A stretch of 64,000 bases of DNA, taken from assembly GCF_000283515.1 (NCBI RefSeq), contig NC_015976.1, positions 2,760,501 through 2,824,500 of the forward strand, in the 5' to 3' direction. This DNA comes from Sphingobium sp. SYK-6 (GTDB lineage: Bacteria > Pseudomonadota > Alphaproteobacteria > Sphingomonadales > Sphingomonadaceae). The position numbers were made by a program, and so were the translations under genes. The stretch's first letter is position 1, and the number at the start of each line of letters is the position of its first letter. Of the stretch, positions 36,268-46,740 are shown one piece after another. Below the pieces are notes generated by a model. It did no database searches. It was not told where the DNA came from and was given only the letters and a program-made list of their open reading frames with translations.

Positions 36268-37785
36268 TTGACCCGCAGCAACAGCAGCATGGAAGCCGCG
36301 CGCGCGGCGCTCTCCCACGGGCGGCCCGCGCTGCTCTGGCAACGCGTCATCGCCGATACCGAGACCCCCGTCTCGGCGGCGCTCAAGCTCATCGAGCCGG
36401 AACGCGGGGACTTCATCCTCGAATCCGTGGAAGGCGGTGCGGTGCGCGGGCGCTACAGCCTCATCGGGCTGGCACCGGACCTCGTCTTCCGCGCCACGGG
36501 CCGCACGAGCGAGATCAACCGGGACTGGCAGACCGACCGGGAAGCCTTCACGCCGCTCGGCACCGATCCGCTCGATGCCTTGCGCGCGCTCGTCGCCGAA
36601 TGCCGGGCCGAAGTCGATCCCGAGTTGCCCCCGGCGCTCGCCTGCCTCGTGGGCTATTTCGCCTATGAGACGATCGGCCTTGTGGAGAAGCTCCCGCGCC
36701 CTGCGGACAATGGCCTGGGCACGCCGGACATGTTGTTCGTGCGCCCTACGGTCGTGCTGGTCTTTGACCGTCTGGCCGATGCCCTGACCATCGTCGCACC
36801 GGTCTGGTCAGCGCAGGAAGACCATATCGACCGCGCGCTGGAGGCGGCGCAGGACCGGATCGAGCAGACCGCCGCCCGGCTCGCCCGCCCTCTCCCACGC
36901 GCACAGGCGCCGGACTTCGACCCCGCCGACATCGCGGTGGAGCCAGTCCTCGGGCCCGGTCGTTATGCGGACATGGTGCGGGCGGCGAAGGATTATATCG
37001 TCGCGGGCGATATCTTCCAGGTCGTGCTGGCGCAGCGCTTTACCACGCCTTTCACGCTGCCGCCGATCGATCTCTATCGTGCGCTGCGGCGGATCAACCC
37101 GTCGCCCTTCCTCTACCATCTCGACTTGCCCGGCTTCGCACTCACCGGATCCAGCCCGGAAATCCTCGTGCGGGTGCGCGACGGGGAAGTCACGATCCGG
37201 CCGATCGCGGGGACGCGTCCGCGCGGCCGCACCGCGACGGAAGATGCCGCGAACCGCGATTCCCTGCTGGACGATCCCAAGGAACGGGCCGAGCATCTCA
37301 TGTTGCTGGACCTGGGCCGCAACGACGTGGGCCGCGTGGCGGCCGCCGGCAGCGTGACGGTGACGGACAGCTACATGGTGGAGTTCTACAGCCATGTGAT
37401 GCACATCGTCTCGAATGTCGTGGGCCGCCTCGCGCCGGGCAAGGATGCCCTGGACGCGCTGTTTGCCGGCTTCCCCGCAGGCACGGTATCCGGCGCGCCC
37501 AAGGTACGGGCCTGCGAGATCATTGCCGAGCTGGAACCTGAGACGCGCGGCCCTTATGCGGGCGGCGTCGGCTATTTCTCGCCGGACGGGAACATGGACA
37601 GCTGCATCGTCCTGCGCACCGCGCTGGTGAAGGACGGCGTGCTCCATGCGCAGGCCGGCGCCGGCATCGTGGCGGACTCAGAGCCCGCCTACGAGCAGCG
37701 CGAATGCGAGCACAAGTCCGGCGCGCTGTTCGCGGCGGCACGCGAGGCCGTCCAGATCGCGCGCGAGGGCCGGTTCGGGCAGTGA
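36268..37785 (+). CDS. trpE: Anthranilate synthase component I
   Basis: 505 residues. It makes anthranilate from chorismate with ammonia supplied by TrpG. The N-terminal tryptophan-binding region has the sensor-like RYSLIGLAPDLVFRA; the chorismate-binding domain includes GDIFQVVLAQRFTTPF, INPSPFLYHLDLPGFALTGS, PIAGTRPRGRT, MLLDLGRNDVGRVA and SGAPKVRACEIIAELEP. TTG at 36268 follows AGGATCGG; ATG 36289 is the alternative. It is coupled to the PpiD-like gene upstream and parted from trpG by 2.5 kb. Confidence 0.95.
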   Translation: MTRSNSSMEAARAALSHGRPALLWQRVIADTETPVSAALKLIEPERGDFILESVEGGAVRGRYSLIGLAPDLVFRATGRTSEINRDWQTDREAFTPLGTDPLDALRALVAECRAEVDPELPPALACLVGYFAYETIGLVEKLPRPADNGLGTPDMLFVRPTVVLVFDRLADALTIVAPVWSAQEDHIDRALEAAQDRIEQTAARLARPLPRAQAPDFDPADIAVEPVLGPGRYADMVRAAKDYIVAGDIFQVVLAQRFTTPFTLPPIDLYRALRRINPSPFLYHLDLPGFALTGSSPEILVRVRDGEVTIRPIAGTRPRGRTATEDAANRDSLLDDPKERAEHLMLLDLGRNDVGRVAAAGSVTVTDSYMVEFYSHVMHIVSNVVGRLAPGKDALDALFAGFPAGTVSGAPKVRACEIIAELEPETRGPYAGGVGYFSPDGNMDSCIVLRTALVKDGVLHAQAGAGIVADSEPAYEQRECEHKSGALFAAAREAVQIAREGRFGQ

Positions 37786-37794
37786 ACCAGCCCC

Positions 37795-38829
37795 TTGGAC
37801 CGGCGACGACGCTCTGATAGCAAGGGCCGGACAAGCCAGACGGGACGGCCATTCTTGGGACTGCACGATCACGCCCATGACAACCACGGCCACGACGGGG
37901 CCGATCAGCATGACCATGGCCCGGATCACGTCCATGGCCCGGGCGGCCATCATCACGCACCCGCATCCTTCGGCCGGGCTTTCGCGATCGGCATCGTGCT
38001 CAACACCGCTTTCGTGGTCATTGAAGCGGTTTATGGCTTTCTCTCCGGCTCGATGGCGCTGGTCGCCGATGCCGGGCACAATCTCTCGGACGTCCTCGGC
38101 CTCGTCATAGCCTGGGGCGCGACCGTGCTCTCGGCACGATCGCCCTCCAGCCGCTTCACTTATGGATTCAAGAGCTCGTCCATTCTCGCCGCGCTGCTGA
38201 ACGCAGTGCTGCTGATGATCGCCGTGGGGGCGATTGCGCTGGAAAGCATCCAGCGCTTCATCAATCCGGCGCCCATCAACAGTGGCACGGTCGTCATCGT
38301 GGCGGGCATCGGCATCGTCATCAACGGCTTCACCGCATTGCTCTTCATGCGCGGCGGCAGGGACGACATCAATATCCACGGCGCCTTCCTGCATATGGCG
38401 GCAGATGCGCTGGTCTCGCTGGGCGTGGTGGTCGCCGGTGTGCTGATCGGCCTCACTGGCCTGCTGTGGATCGACCCGCTGACCAGCCTCGTGATCGTGC
38501 TGGTCATCACGATCGGCACCTGGGGGCTGCTGCGGGATTCCGTGAAGATGAGCCTGCTCGCCGTGCCGGACCGGGTGGATCACGAAGCGGTCGAAGCCTG
38601 GCTGCGCGCCCAGCCCGGCGTGACGAAAGTCCATCACATCCACATCTGGCCGCTTGGTACCACGGACACTGCGATGACGGCGCATCTCCAGATGCCGGAC
38701 GGGCATCCGGGCGACGCCTTCCTGCAGCGGCTGGACGCGGAGATGAGCCGGCGTTTCCGCATCGGCCATTCAACGTTCCAGATCGAGATCGACGCTGCCG
38801 AGGGGCGCGTGCCCGGCTGCCCGGCCTGA
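37795..38829 (+). CDS. Cation diffusion facilitator metal exporter
   Basis: Up to 344 residues. A His/Asp-rich N-terminus (HDHAHDNHGHDGADQHDHGP) precedes six membrane helices. The transport-site pairs are in MALVADAGHNLSDVLGLVIA (TM2) and HMAADALVSLGVVVAG (TM5), the His-Asp type typical of Zn2+/Co2+/Cd2+ exporters. A cytoplasmic ferredoxin-like domain with VHHIHIWPLG ends the protein. The start is uncertain: TTG 37795 gives an atypical basic extension, while TTG 37855 would start right at the His-rich segment (GLHDHAHD). Confidence 0.9.
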   Translation: MDRRRRSDSKGRTSQTGRPFLGLHDHAHDNHGHDGADQHDHGPDHVHGPGGHHHAPASFGRAFAIGIVLNTAFVVIEAVYGFLSGSMALVADAGHNLSDVLGLVIAWGATVLSARSPSSRFTYGFKSSSILAALLNAVLLMIAVGAIALESIQRFINPAPINSGTVVIVAGIGIVINGFTALLFMRGGRDDINIHGAFLHMAADALVSLGVVVAGVLIGLTGLLWIDPLTSLVIVLVITIGTWGLLRDSVKMSLLAVPDRVDHEAVEAWLRAQPGVTKVHHIHIWPLGTTDTAMTAHLQMPDGHPGDAFLQRLDAEMSRRFRIGHSTFQIEIDAAEGRVPGCPA

Positions 38830-38840
38830 CGGCGCTCCGT

Positions 38841-39680
38841 TCAGCCGGGCTTGCGGCCGCTCGCCCACCACACACGATGCGGCACGAGCAGAGGCTCCGC
38901 ACTGAAATCAGCGGCGAGCAGAGCGCGCAGGCGCTTTTCGAAGCGATCCGTCGCGGCCGGGTCGAGACTGGCGCGGATGCCCGCGCTGGCCCGGATACGC
39001 CCGCACCAGCCATCATGACTGTATGGCTGCGTCACATCGAAGGAGCATGTCTCGATATCCGTGAAGCCCGCACCGCTCAAATCGCCGGGCCATTGCGGAT
39101 AGATGCCGGTGCCACCGCCCATGGTCCAGGCCGGGTTCGCCTCCAGGATCAGTCCCTCGGTCGCTTCCACGACGGAACCGCGCAATGGCAGCCAGTCGAA
39201 ATGAGCAATGACCATGAGGCCGCGGGGGCGCAGCACGCGGAAGGCTTCGGCGGCGGCCTGCGCGCGATCGAACCAATGCCAGCACTGGCCGGCAGTCACC
39301 ATGTCGAAGGCAGCATCAGGAAATGGCAGGCTCTCGGCCGTCCCCTGCCGATAGTCCACGGTGACGCCCGCTTCCCGGTCGAGTCTCGCTGCTTCGTCCA
39401 GCAGGGCCGGCGCCGGATCGAGCCCCGTCACACGCATGCCGCGCCGCGCGAAGCCCCGCGCCAGCGTGCCGGTCCCGGTCCCGACGTCGAGTATGGTGGC
39501 GACACCCGAAAGCGCACCAGCGCCAGCCACCCGGTCGACGAACGCCTCGGGAAAGCCTGCCCGGAAAGTGCCGTAGTCCGATGCCGTGCGTCCGAAATCC
39601 ACCTGCGCGCCGAAACGGGCGGTAGCCTCGATGTCCGGGCCGCGATCCGCCGACGCCGTCCGCACACCGGGCTGGATCAT
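38841..39680 (-). CDS. Class I SAM-dependent methyltransferase
   Basis: 279 residues from ATG 39680, which overlaps the asparaginase stop as ATGA. SAM-binding motif I is [19 protein letters not shown], motif post-I is VTGLDPAP and motif IV-like [13 protein letters not shown]. The GQ.WHWFD pattern is common in a bacterial group of methyltransferase-11 proteins with unknown substrates. It shares a transcription unit with the short asparaginase gene and faces the CDF gene. Confidence 0.85.
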   Translation of the reverse strand: MIQPGVRTASADRGPDIEATARFGAQVDFGRTASDYGTFRAGFPEAFVDRVAGAGALSGVATILDVGTGTGTLARGFARRGMRVTGLDPAPALLDEAARLDREAGVTVDYRQGTAESLPFPDAAFDMVTAGQCWHWFDRAQAAAEAFRVLRPRGLMVIAHFDWLPLRGSVVEATEGLILEANPAWTMGGGTGIYPQWPGDLSGAGFTDIETCSFDVTQPYSHDGWCGRIRASAGIRASLDPAATDRFEKRLRALLAADFSAEPLLVPHRVWWASGRKPG

Positions 39681-40180
39681 GGCATCGCCACGAATGCACC
39701 CTGCGCCCGGTCCTTCACCACCTCGGCGGCACGAAACACCGTGCCGTTCATGGTGATGTAGACGCCCGGCGGCGCGATCTGCGCCGTCGCGAAGGCCATG
39801 CCCAGATTGAACGGCGCATCGCTCTCCGCAAAGCGGGCGGGCGCAAGCGCGCCAACCAGGACGACAGCACGGTCCTGCGCCAGCGGGGCCAGCTCCGCAG
39901 CCGTCTGCGTCATCGTATCGGTGCCGTGCGTGATGACGACAGGCCGGCCGGGCGCCGCCGCGACGCGCTCTGTGATGAGCGCGCGATCGGCATCGTCGAG
40001 ATCGAGACTGTCCTTGCGCAGCAGTTCCACGATCTCGACCGGATGCGTAACCCGCGCAGCGTCGAGCACGCGCGCGAGAATCGACTCGCCAATGCGGTAT
40101 TCGCTCAGCGCGTCGAAATAGAGCTTGTCGATGGTGCCGCCGGTGGTGAGCACGAGGATGGGATCGCGGGATTTGGTCAT
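39677..40180 (-). CDS. Short asparaginase-domain protein
   Basis: 167 residues covering only the N-terminal half of the classical bacterial asparaginase fold. Both catalytic threonine motifs are present: [14 protein letters not shown] and [26 protein letters not shown] completes the domain. The C-terminal domain that contributes a Glu or Asn to the neighbouring active site is absent. Similar short proteins are common in proteobacteria, so this is a subfamily and not obviously a broken gene. Its activity on asparagine is unproven. Confidence 0.82.
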   Translation of the reverse strand: MTKSRDPILVLTTGGTIDKLYFDALSEYRIGESILARVLDAARVTHPVEIVELLRKDSLDLDDADRALITERVAAAPGRPVVITHGTDTMTQTAAELAPLAQDRAVVLVGALAPARFAESDAPFNLGMAFATAQIAPPGVYITMNGTVFRAAEVVKDRAQGAFVAMP

Positions 40181-40267
40181 GTCTCGTCCATAGCGCGGAA
40201 CACCGCCGCCCCGCTACCCGTGCGAAGCGATTGCGCACCGGCCCGCCAGCCCGTAGAGCAACGCGCC

Positions 40268-40852
40268 ATGATCCTCGTCATCGACAATTATGACAGCTTC
40301 ACCTGGAACCTGGTCCATTATCTGATGGAACTGGGCGCGCAGGTGGAAGTGGTGCGCAATGACGCCATGTCCGCCGGGCAGGCGCTGTCCAGCGGCGCGC
40401 AGGCCTTCCTGCTCTCGCCCGGGCCCTGCACGCCCAATGAAGCGGGGATCAGCCTCGATCTGGTGGCTGCATGCGCGGATGCCGGCAAGCCGCTGCTGGG
40501 CGTATGCCTCGGGCACCAGGCGATCGGACAGCATTTCGGCGGCACGGTCGTGCGTGGCGGACTGATGCACGGCAAGACATCGCCGGTGAGGCATGACGGC
40601 ACCGGCCTGTTCGCGGGCATCCCCTCCCCCTTCATCGCGACGCGCTATCATTCGCTGATCGTGGAGGACATTCCGGAAGCGCTGATCGTGAACGCGACCA
40701 GCGAGGACGGCTCCGTCATGGGTTTCCGCCACGCGAGCCTGCCTATCCACAGCGTCCAGTTCCACCCCGAGAGCATCGCGACGGAACATGGCCATGCCAT
40801 GCTGGCCAACTTCATGAAGATCGCGGGCATGAAGGTGACGGAGCGCGCCTGA
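40268..40852 (+). CDS. trpG: Anthranilate/aminodeoxychorismate synthase glutaminase subunit
   Basis: 194 residues of the class I glutamine amidotransferase family. [19 protein letters not shown] is the usual N-terminus; the nucleophile is Cys80 in [12 protein letters not shown] and the His-Glu pair is in [12 protein letters not shown]. It frees ammonia from glutamine for TrpE and may also serve PabB. The start ATG 40268 fits the family even though the open frame runs further upstream. Confidence 0.94.
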   Translation: MILVIDNYDSFTWNLVHYLMELGAQVEVVRNDAMSAGQALSSGAQAFLLSPGPCTPNEAGISLDLVAACADAGKPLLGVCLGHQAIGQHFGGTVVRGGLMHGKTSPVRHDGTGLFAGIPSPFIATRYHSLIVEDIPEALIVNATSEDGSVMGFRHASLPIHSVQFHPESIATEHGHAMLANFMKIAGMKVTERA

Positions 40853-41029
40853 TCTTGCGGCGAAAAGCGGTTCCCACCCGTCACGACCCGTCCATCGCTT
40901 TTGAAGTTTGATCTTCTGCCATGCGGGCGCGCGAAGCGATGCCCCCTGCGTCGCAGACACCTGCCATATGGACAATGATTGTATTTCGTATACTAAACTT
41001 CGAGTCGAGGATTCGAAGGGGAAGCGGAC

Positions 41030-42757
41030 ATGCGCAGGCACTGGTTCATCGCGGCGGCACTGGTCGCCGCATCGGCATCCACGGGGGCGCTGGCCCAGAG
41101 CCCTGCTGACCAGCAGCTCAAGGCCCTCTACGACGCCGAGTGGCAGTGGCGAGTCAGCGAGAATATGGCGCGGGGCGAGGGTCCGCCAAATCCGCACATG
41201 CCGCATGTCGACGCCGCGTCGCAGGCGCGGCGCGCTGCTTACTGGAGCGATGCCCTCAAGAAGCTGGACGCCCTCCCGCTCGACCAGCTCTCGCCGGAAG
41301 AGCGCATCAATGCCGAAGTGTTCCGGGAAGCGCTGCAGGGCTTCCTGACCGAATATCGCTTCAAGGAATATGAGGACGCGTTCGGCTTCTGGACCTGGAT
41401 GGCGCCCAATTATGGCTTCGGCTCGGTCGAGGGCTACAAGGCCTATCTGTCGCGCCTTTCCGAGATGCCGCGCTATGTGGACGAGCAGATCGCCAACATG
41501 CGCGCGGGAATCAAGCGTGGGTTCACGCGTTCGGCGATCGCCGTGAAGGGTCGCGAGAAGGCGGTGGAGCCGCTGGCGAGCACGGACGCCACAGCCAACC
41601 CCCTCTACCAGCCCTTCACCATGATGCCTGCCAGCATCCCCGCCGACCAGGTCGCGCCGCTACAGGCGCAGGGCAAGGCCGCCGTCGCTGAGACATCGAA
41701 GGCGTTCGCGAAGCTGCTGACTTTCCTCCAGACCGAATATATGCCCAAGGCCCGCACCGAGACCTCCGCCGAGGCGCTCCCGGACGGCAAGGCCTATTAT
41801 GCCGCCAAGCTGCGGCAATATACCACGCTGGACCTGACGCCGGACGAGATCCACGAGATCGGCCTCAAGGAAGTGGCCCGCATCAAGGCGGACATGGACC
41901 GGACCATGAAGGAATCCGGCTGGACCGGCGATTTCGCGGGCTTCCTGCACTTCCTGAAGACCGACCCGCAATTCTACGCGAAGACGCCTTACGAACTGCT
42001 CGCCAAGTCCTCTTATGTCGCCAACAAGATCAATGGCGAACTCAAGAACACGATCGGCCTGCTGCCGCGCTATCGCTTCACCATCCGGCCAACGCCGGAC
42101 AATATCGCGCCCTTCGCGACCGGCGGCAATGGCGGCCTCGAAAGCTGCAAGATGAACACCTACAATCTGCCGGCGCGGCCGCTCTATACCATCCCGCCGC
42201 TCACCGCGCATGAATGCGCGCCAGGCCACAGCTTCCAGGCCGCCCTGGCTCTGGAAGGCCCGGACCGGCCGGAGATCCGCAAGAACACCTATTTCTCCGG
42301 CTATGGCGAAGGCTGGGCGCTCTACATGGAATGGCTGGGCACCAAATGGGGCATCTATGAGACGCCTTATGACGAATTCGGCCGCCAGACCTACGAGATG
42401 TGGCGCGCCACTCGCCTCGTGATCGACACCGGGCTGCATCACAAGGGCTGGACCCGCCAGCAGGCCTATGATTATCTCAGGAACCACACGGCCCTGTCCG
42501 ACCATGAGGTCACGATCGAGACGGACCGCTACATCACCAGCCCGGGCCAGGCCAATGCCTACAAGCTGGGCGAACTGCTCATCCGCCGCAAGCGTGCCGA
42601 GGCGGAAAAGGCGCTGGGCGACAGGTTCGACCAGCGGTGGTTCCATGACGTGATCCTTGGCCTGGGCGCGGTGCCCCTGCCCACGCTGGAGCGCGTGATC
42701 GACGAATGGATTGCGGACGGCGGCAAGAACCCCAATCCGGACCTCGTCGCGAACTGA
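41030..42757 (+). CDS. DUF885 family peptidase-like protein, exported
   Basis: 575 residues with a Sec signal (MRRHWFIAAALVAASASTGA, then LAQ). The zinc-like motif HECAPGHSFQ lies in the C-terminal half, followed by a downstream GEGWALYMEWLG that supplies the Glu ligand, as in DUF885/M32-like metallopeptidases. Substrate unknown; a periplasmic or outer-membrane peptidase is likely. The preceding 177 bases contain a small inverted repeat (CTTCGA at 40998-41003 with TCGAAG at 41013-41018). It separates trpG from trpD. Confidence 0.87.
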   Translation: MRRHWFIAAALVAASASTGALAQSPADQQLKALYDAEWQWRVSENMARGEGPPNPHMPHVDAASQARRAAYWSDALKKLDALPLDQLSPEERINAEVFREALQGFLTEYRFKEYEDAFGFWTWMAPNYGFGSVEGYKAYLSRLSEMPRYVDEQIANMRAGIKRGFTRSAIAVKGREKAVEPLASTDATANPLYQPFTMMPASIPADQVAPLQAQGKAAVAETSKAFAKLLTFLQTEYMPKARTETSAEALPDGKAYYAAKLRQYTTLDLTPDEIHEIGLKEVARIKADMDRTMKESGWTGDFAGFLHFLKTDPQFYAKTPYELLAKSSYVANKINGELKNTIGLLPRYRFTIRPTPDNIAPFATGGNGGLESCKMNTYNLPARPLYTIPPLTAHECAPGHSFQAALALEGPDRPEIRKNTYFSGYGEGWALYMEWLGTKWGIYETPYDEFGRQTYEMWRATRLVIDTGLHHKGWTRQQAYDYLRNHTALSDHEVTIETDRYITSPGQANAYKLGELLIRRKRAEAEKALGDRFDQRWFHDVILGLGAVPLPTLERVIDEWIADGGKNPNPDLVAN

Positions 42758-42904
42758 GGCATGGAGCGGCGCGTGTCCGGCGCCGCTCTTCCTGCCGCGA
42801 GGGCGCCGTCCCCGCCCCGGCGGCTTTCCACCTTTCCCGGGTAATCCTCGCGCGCTGGCGAAACCGGGCATGAACGGGCTCGACTTTTTCGATCCACGGC
42901 CCTT

Positions 42905-43918
42905 ATGGCAACGACCATGAGCGCGATGACCTCCCTGCCCGACCCCACCGCACCGCTACCCGAGGCGGACGCAGCCCGCGCCTTTGCGGCCATTCTCGAT
43001 GGCACGGTCAGCGATGAGGCCATTGCCGCCTTTCTCGTCGCCCTCTCCGACCGGGGCGAGACGGCAACCGAAATCGCCGCCGCAGCGCGGGAAATGCGCG
43101 CGCGGCTGAGCCCTGTCACCGCACCGTCCGGCGCGATCGACGTGTGCGGCACCGGCGGCGACGGGCATCATACGCTCAACGTCTCCACGGCCGTCAGCCT
43201 CGTCGTCGCGGCATGCGGGGTGCCAGTCGCCAAGCACGGCAATCGCGCCGCCTCATCCAAGGCGGGCGCGGCCGACACGCTGGAAGCACTGGGACTCGAT
43301 CTCGACCGCGCGGCGCAAACCGCCGAGCGCAGCCTCGCCGAGATCGGCATCTGCTTCCTCTTCGCGCAGAAGCACCACCCTGCCCTGGCGCGGCTGGGTC
43401 CGATCCGCCGCGCGATCGGGCGGCGCACCATCTTCAACCTCATGGGGCCGCTCGCCAATCCCGCCGGGGTGACGCGCCAGCTCATCGGGATCGCGCGGCC
43501 GGCCTATGTGCCGATCTATGCGCAGGCGCTCGCATCGCTGGGCGTCGAGCGGGCCATGGTCGTCTCGGGCGACGAGGGGCTGGACGAACTGAGCATGGCC
43601 GGAGGCAACGACGTCGCGGACGTGACAGCTGACGGTATCGTGGCGATGCGCCGCGTGAGCGCGGCCGACGCCGGGCTGCCGTCCCACCCCATCGATGCCA
43701 TCCGGGGCGGCGACCCGGCGTATAACGCGGCGGCGCTGCAAGCGCTCCTGCTGGGCGAGCATGGTCCCTATCGCGACGCCGTGCTGCTCAACGCGGCCGC
43801 GGCGCTCATGGTCGCCGGACGCGCGGAGACGTTGGTCGAGGGTGTCGCGCAGGCGGCCGAGGTCATCGACAAGGGCCTTGCCAAGGCCCTCCTCCAGTGC
43901 TGGATCGCTTACGAATGA
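42905..43918 (+). CDS. trpD: Anthranilate phosphoribosyltransferase
   Basis: 337 residues. The PRPP loop is [20 protein letters not shown], the second motif is [20 protein letters not shown] and the third [16 protein letters not shown]. It joins anthranilate to PRPP in tryptophan synthesis. ATG 42905 and ATG 42917 are both possible starts. The stop overlaps the trpC start (ATGA). Confidence 0.95.
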   Translation: MATTMSAMTSLPDPTAPLPEADAARAFAAILDGTVSDEAIAAFLVALSDRGETATEIAAAAREMRARLSPVTAPSGAIDVCGTGGDGHHTLNVSTAVSLVVAACGVPVAKHGNRAASSKAGAADTLEALGLDLDRAAQTAERSLAEIGICFLFAQKHHPALARLGPIRRAIGRRTIFNLMGPLANPAGVTRQLIGIARPAYVPIYAQALASLGVERAMVVSGDEGLDELSMAGGNDVADVTADGIVAMRRVSAADAGLPSHPIDAIRGGDPAYNAAALQALLLGEHGPYRDAVLLNAAAALMVAGRAETLVEGVAQAAEVIDKGLAKALLQCWIAYE

Positions 43919-44706
43919 ACAAGCTCGACGAAATCTGCGCCACCAAGCGCGAGGAAGTTGCCGCGCGCAAGGCGGCGATCAGCCTCGCGGACCTCGAGAG
44001 ACGCGCCGCCGCGCAGACGCCGCCGCGCGGCTTCCGCCGGGCGCTGGACGAGAAAGTGGTCGCAGGAGGCTATGGCCTCATCGCCGAGGTGAAGAAGGCC
44101 AGCCCTTCCAAGGGGCTCATTCGCGCCGATTTCGATCCGCCGGCTCATGCCCGCGCTTATGAAGCCGGCGGCGCGGCCTGCCTCTCCGTTCTGACCGATG
44201 CACCCTATTTCCAAGGCCATGAGGATTATCTGGTGGCCGCCCGCGCCGCCTGCGCCCTGCCGGTGCTGCGCAAGGATTTCATGGTCGATCCATGGCAGGT
44301 CCTGGAAAGCCGCGCGATCGGCGCCGACGCGATCCTCATCATCGTCGCAGCCTTGAGCGACCAGCAGATGCGCGAGATCGAGGACGTCGCTATCGGCCTG
44401 GGCATGGACGCGCTGGTGGAAGTGCATGATGCCCACGAGTTGGAACGGGCGCTTACCCTGCGCTCGCGCCTCATCGGCGTCAATAATCGCAATCTCAAGG
44501 ACTTCACCGTCGATTTTGCCCGAACATATGAGCTGGTGGGCAGCGCGCCGCAGGGCTGCACCTTCGTCGCCGAAAGCGGCCTCACCACACGCGCCGATCT
44601 CGATGCCATGGCAGAGCATGCTGTGCGCTGCTTCCTCGTTGGCGAATCGCTCATGCGGCAGGCGGACGTCGAATCCGCAACCCGCGCGTTGATCGGCGCC
44701 GCATGA
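43915..44706 (+). CDS. trpC: Indole-3-glycerol-phosphate synthase
   Basis: 263 residues from ATG 43915, which overlaps the trpD stop. Family motifs: [20 protein letters not shown] (catalytic Lys and Ser), [39 protein letters not shown] and [14 protein letters not shown]. It closes the pyrrole ring in tryptophan synthesis. It is single-function (no TrpF fusion) and overlaps moaC by four bases. Confidence 0.95.
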   Translation: MNKLDEICATKREEVAARKAAISLADLERRAAAQTPPRGFRRALDEKVVAGGYGLIAEVKKASPSKGLIRADFDPPAHARAYEAGGAACLSVLTDAPYFQGHEDYLVAARAACALPVLRKDFMVDPWQVLESRAIGADAILIIVAALSDQQMREIEDVAIGLGMDALVEVHDAHELERALTLRSRLIGVNNRNLKDFTVDFARTYELVGSAPQGCTFVAESGLTTRADLDAMAEHAVRCFLVGESLMRQADVESATRALIGAA

Positions 44707-45170
44707 CCGGGCTCAGCCATACCGACGAAGCGGGGGCCGCACGCATGGTGGATGTCTCCGCCAAGGCGGACACTGCCCGCACCGCTGTCGCGACCGGCCG
44801 GATCGACATGAATGACGCGGCGCGCGGCGCGATTGCCGAGGGAAGCGCCGCCAAGGGCGATGTGTTCGCCGCGGCACGCATCGCCGGGATCATGGCGGCC
44901 AAGCGCACGAGCGACATTATTCCACTTTGCCACCCGCTGCCACTCACTGGCATCACGCTCGATCTTGCGCTCGACGAGAAAGGCGCGATTGCCACGGCGA
45001 CCGTGAAGACGGCAGGCAAGACCGGGGTGGAAATGGAGGCGCTCACGGCCGTTTCTGCAGCCCTCCTCACCTTGTATGACATGCTCAAGGCAGTCGACAA
45101 GCACATGATCATGAAGGACATTCACGTCTCTGCAAAGAGCGGCGGAAAATCCGGCGACTGGTCGGCATGA
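44703..45170 (+). CDS. moaC: Cyclic pyranopterin monophosphate synthase
   Basis: 155 residues of Moa[60 protein letters not shown] and [20 protein letters not shown], with [19 protein letters not shown] ending. It acts with MoaA in the first step of molybdenum cofactor synthesis. The ATGA overlaps with trpC before it and moeA after it indicate one transcript from trpD onward. Confidence 0.95.
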   Translation: MTGLSHTDEAGAARMVDVSAKADTARTAVATGRIDMNDAARGAIAEGSAAKGDVFAAARIAGIMAAKRTSDIIPLCHPLPLTGITLDLALDEKGAIATATVKTAGKTGVEMEALTAVSAALLTLYDMLKAVDKHMIMKDIHVSAKSGGKSGDWSA

Positions 45171-46381
45171 ACCTGCTCCCCGTCGAGGAGGCGCAGGCCC
45201 GGCTGCTCGCGATGGCGAGCCCCCTGCCCGCCTGCCTCGCGCCCCTCGCCGAGGCTGCCAGCCGCTACCTTGCCGAACCGCTCGCCGCCGCGCGCGATCA
45301 GCCCTGGACGGATCTCTCCGCCATGGATGGCTATGCCATGCGCCATGCGGACATGCCCGGCCCCTGGCGCGTCGTGGGCGAAATGGCGGCGGGTGCCGTA
45401 CCGGGCCGTGCGCCTCTTGGCGAAGGCGAGGCGATGCGCATCTTCACCGGCGCGCCATTGCCGCCCGGTGCGGACACGGTCGTGGTGCAGGAGGACGTTC
45501 ACGTCGATGGAACGCTGGTCCGCCTCACCGGCGAGGGACCCAGGGGACGGGGACGCCATGTCCGTCCGCGCGCCAGCGACTTCGCACAAGGCGCTACCCT
45601 GCTGCCCGCCGGCATCCGCCTCGGCCCAGCTCAGGTCGCGCTGGCCGCACTGGCGGGACACGGAGCGATGCCGCTGGGGGGGCGCCCGCGCATCAGCATC
45701 CTTTCAACCGGAAGCGAGCTGATCCCGCCCGGCGCGCCTTGCCCGCCGGGCCGCCTGCCCGCCTCCAACGGAGTCATGCTGCGCGCGATGGCCGAGGGTG
45801 CCGGCGCGACCGTGGCCGGGGAAACGCTGGTTCCCGACGATCTCGGCTTGCTGACACAGGCCCTGCGGCACGCCGCCGAAGCGGATGAGGCGCATGTCAT
45901 CGTCACCTCGGGCGGCGCCTCGGTCGGCGACCACGATCTCGTCCGGCCTGCACTGGAAGCCGCGGGCGGCAGCATCGATTTCTGGCGGATCGCCATGCGG
46001 CCGGGCAAGCCGCTGATCGTGGGCAGGATCGGCGGCGCCATCCTCCTCGGCCTGCCGGGCAACCCCGTATCGGCCATGGTGACCAGCGCACTGTTCCTGC
46101 TCCCGCTGGTCCGCCACCTCGCAGGCGCCGCCGAACCGCTGCCCCGGACGCGCGACGCGGTGCTTGCCACCGACATGCCGGCGGTGGGCGGCCGCACCGA
46201 TTTTGTGCGTGCGACCGTGGCAGGCGAGACCGTCACGCCCATCGCGTTCCAGGACAGCGCGGCCATGCATGCGGCCGCCAGAGCGAATGCGCTCATCGTC
46301 CGCCCCGCAGCTTCGCCCGCGGCCCGTGCCGGCGAAAAGGCCCCGATCCTCGACTGGCCCGCCCTCGGCCTCGCCGGCTGA
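45167..46381 (+). CDS. moeA: Molybdopterin molybdotransferase
   Basis: 404 residues. MoeA motifs: [20 protein letters not shown], the cofactor-site [28 protein letters not shown] and [14 protein letters not shown]. It inserts molybdate into adenylylated molybdopterin. It is the last chromosomal protein gene before the tRNA-Leu; the moeA-lexA order frequent in sphingomonads is not seen within this window because the ICE follows. Confidence 0.94.
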   Translation: MNLLPVEEAQARLLAMASPLPACLAPLAEAASRYLAEPLAAARDQPWTDLSAMDGYAMRHADMPGPWRVVGEMAAGAVPGRAPLGEGEAMRIFTGAPLPPGADTVVVQEDVHVDGTLVRLTGEGPRGRGRHVRPRASDFAQGATLLPAGIRLGPAQVALAALAGHGAMPLGGRPRISILSTGSELIPPGAPCPPGRLPASNGVMLRAMAEGAGATVAGETLVPDDLGLLTQALRHAAEADEAHVIVTSGGASVGDHDLVRPALEAAGGSIDFWRIAMRPGKPLIVGRIGGAILLGLPGNPVSAMVTSALFLLPLVRHLAGAAEPLPRTRDAVLATDMPAVGGRTDFVRATVAGETVTPIAFQDSAAMHAAARANALIVRPAASPAARAGEKAPILDWPALGLAG

Positions 46382-46477
46382 GCGATCTCCTGCGATTTTC
46401 CCCAACGGACTCGTTGACAAGCCCGCTCGCGCCCGCTACCCGCGCCCACCTACCCAACAGGCAGTCCACTGCCCCGT

Positions 46478-46564
46478 GCCCAGATGGCGGAATTGGTAGA
46501 CGCACCAGCTTCAGGTGCTGGCGATCGCAAGGTCGTGGAGGTTCGAGTCCTCTTCTGGGCACCA
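46478..46564 (+). tRNA. tRNA-Leu (anticodon CAG), integration site of the ICE
   Basis: The acceptor stem GCCCAGA (46478-46484) pairs with TCTGGGC (46554-46560), followed by discriminator A and an encoded CCA (46562-46564). The anticodon stem CCAGC/GCTGG holds loop TTCAGGT, giving anticodon CAG (codon CTG). A long variable arm typical of leucine tRNA and the T-loop GGTTCGAGTCC are present. A P4-type integrase starts 177 bases downstream, so the 3' part of this gene is the probable attL core. Confidence 0.95.
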
Positions 46565-46663
46565 ATCCTGGCTCTGGATACGTCCAGCAGCGTCCAGTAA
46601 GCGGCTGGTTTCACAGCATTTTTAGACCGAGAATCGCCAGACACCGTCCGGCGAAATCCGGCT

Positions 46664-46700
46664 AAGAGCACCAGCAGCAGCAACAAATGTTGCTCTTTTT
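46664..46700 (+). terminator. Hairpin with T-run downstream of tRNA-Leu
   Basis: AAGAGCA (46664-46670) can pair with TGCTCTT (46691-46697), and an inner stem AGCAAC/GTTGCT (46679-46684 with 46689-46694) offers an alternative; both end at a run of T (46696-46700). This can stop tRNA transcripts before the integrase gene, which begins 41 bases later. Confidence 0.5.
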
Positions 46701-46740
46701 GGGGCTCTCGGATCGACCCGGCTTTGCTGGGAAACCGACC

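Noticed and set aside
41008..41018. Small inverted repeat before the DUF885 gene as an operator
   Set aside because: Arms are only six bases long and nothing else supports a regulatory role; noted within the gene entry only.
46382..46477. Search for the start of lexA after moeA, as often seen in sphingomonads
   Set aside because: Only a short spacer precedes tRNA-Leu; no coding start is seen, so any lexA would lie beyond the ICE or elsewhere.
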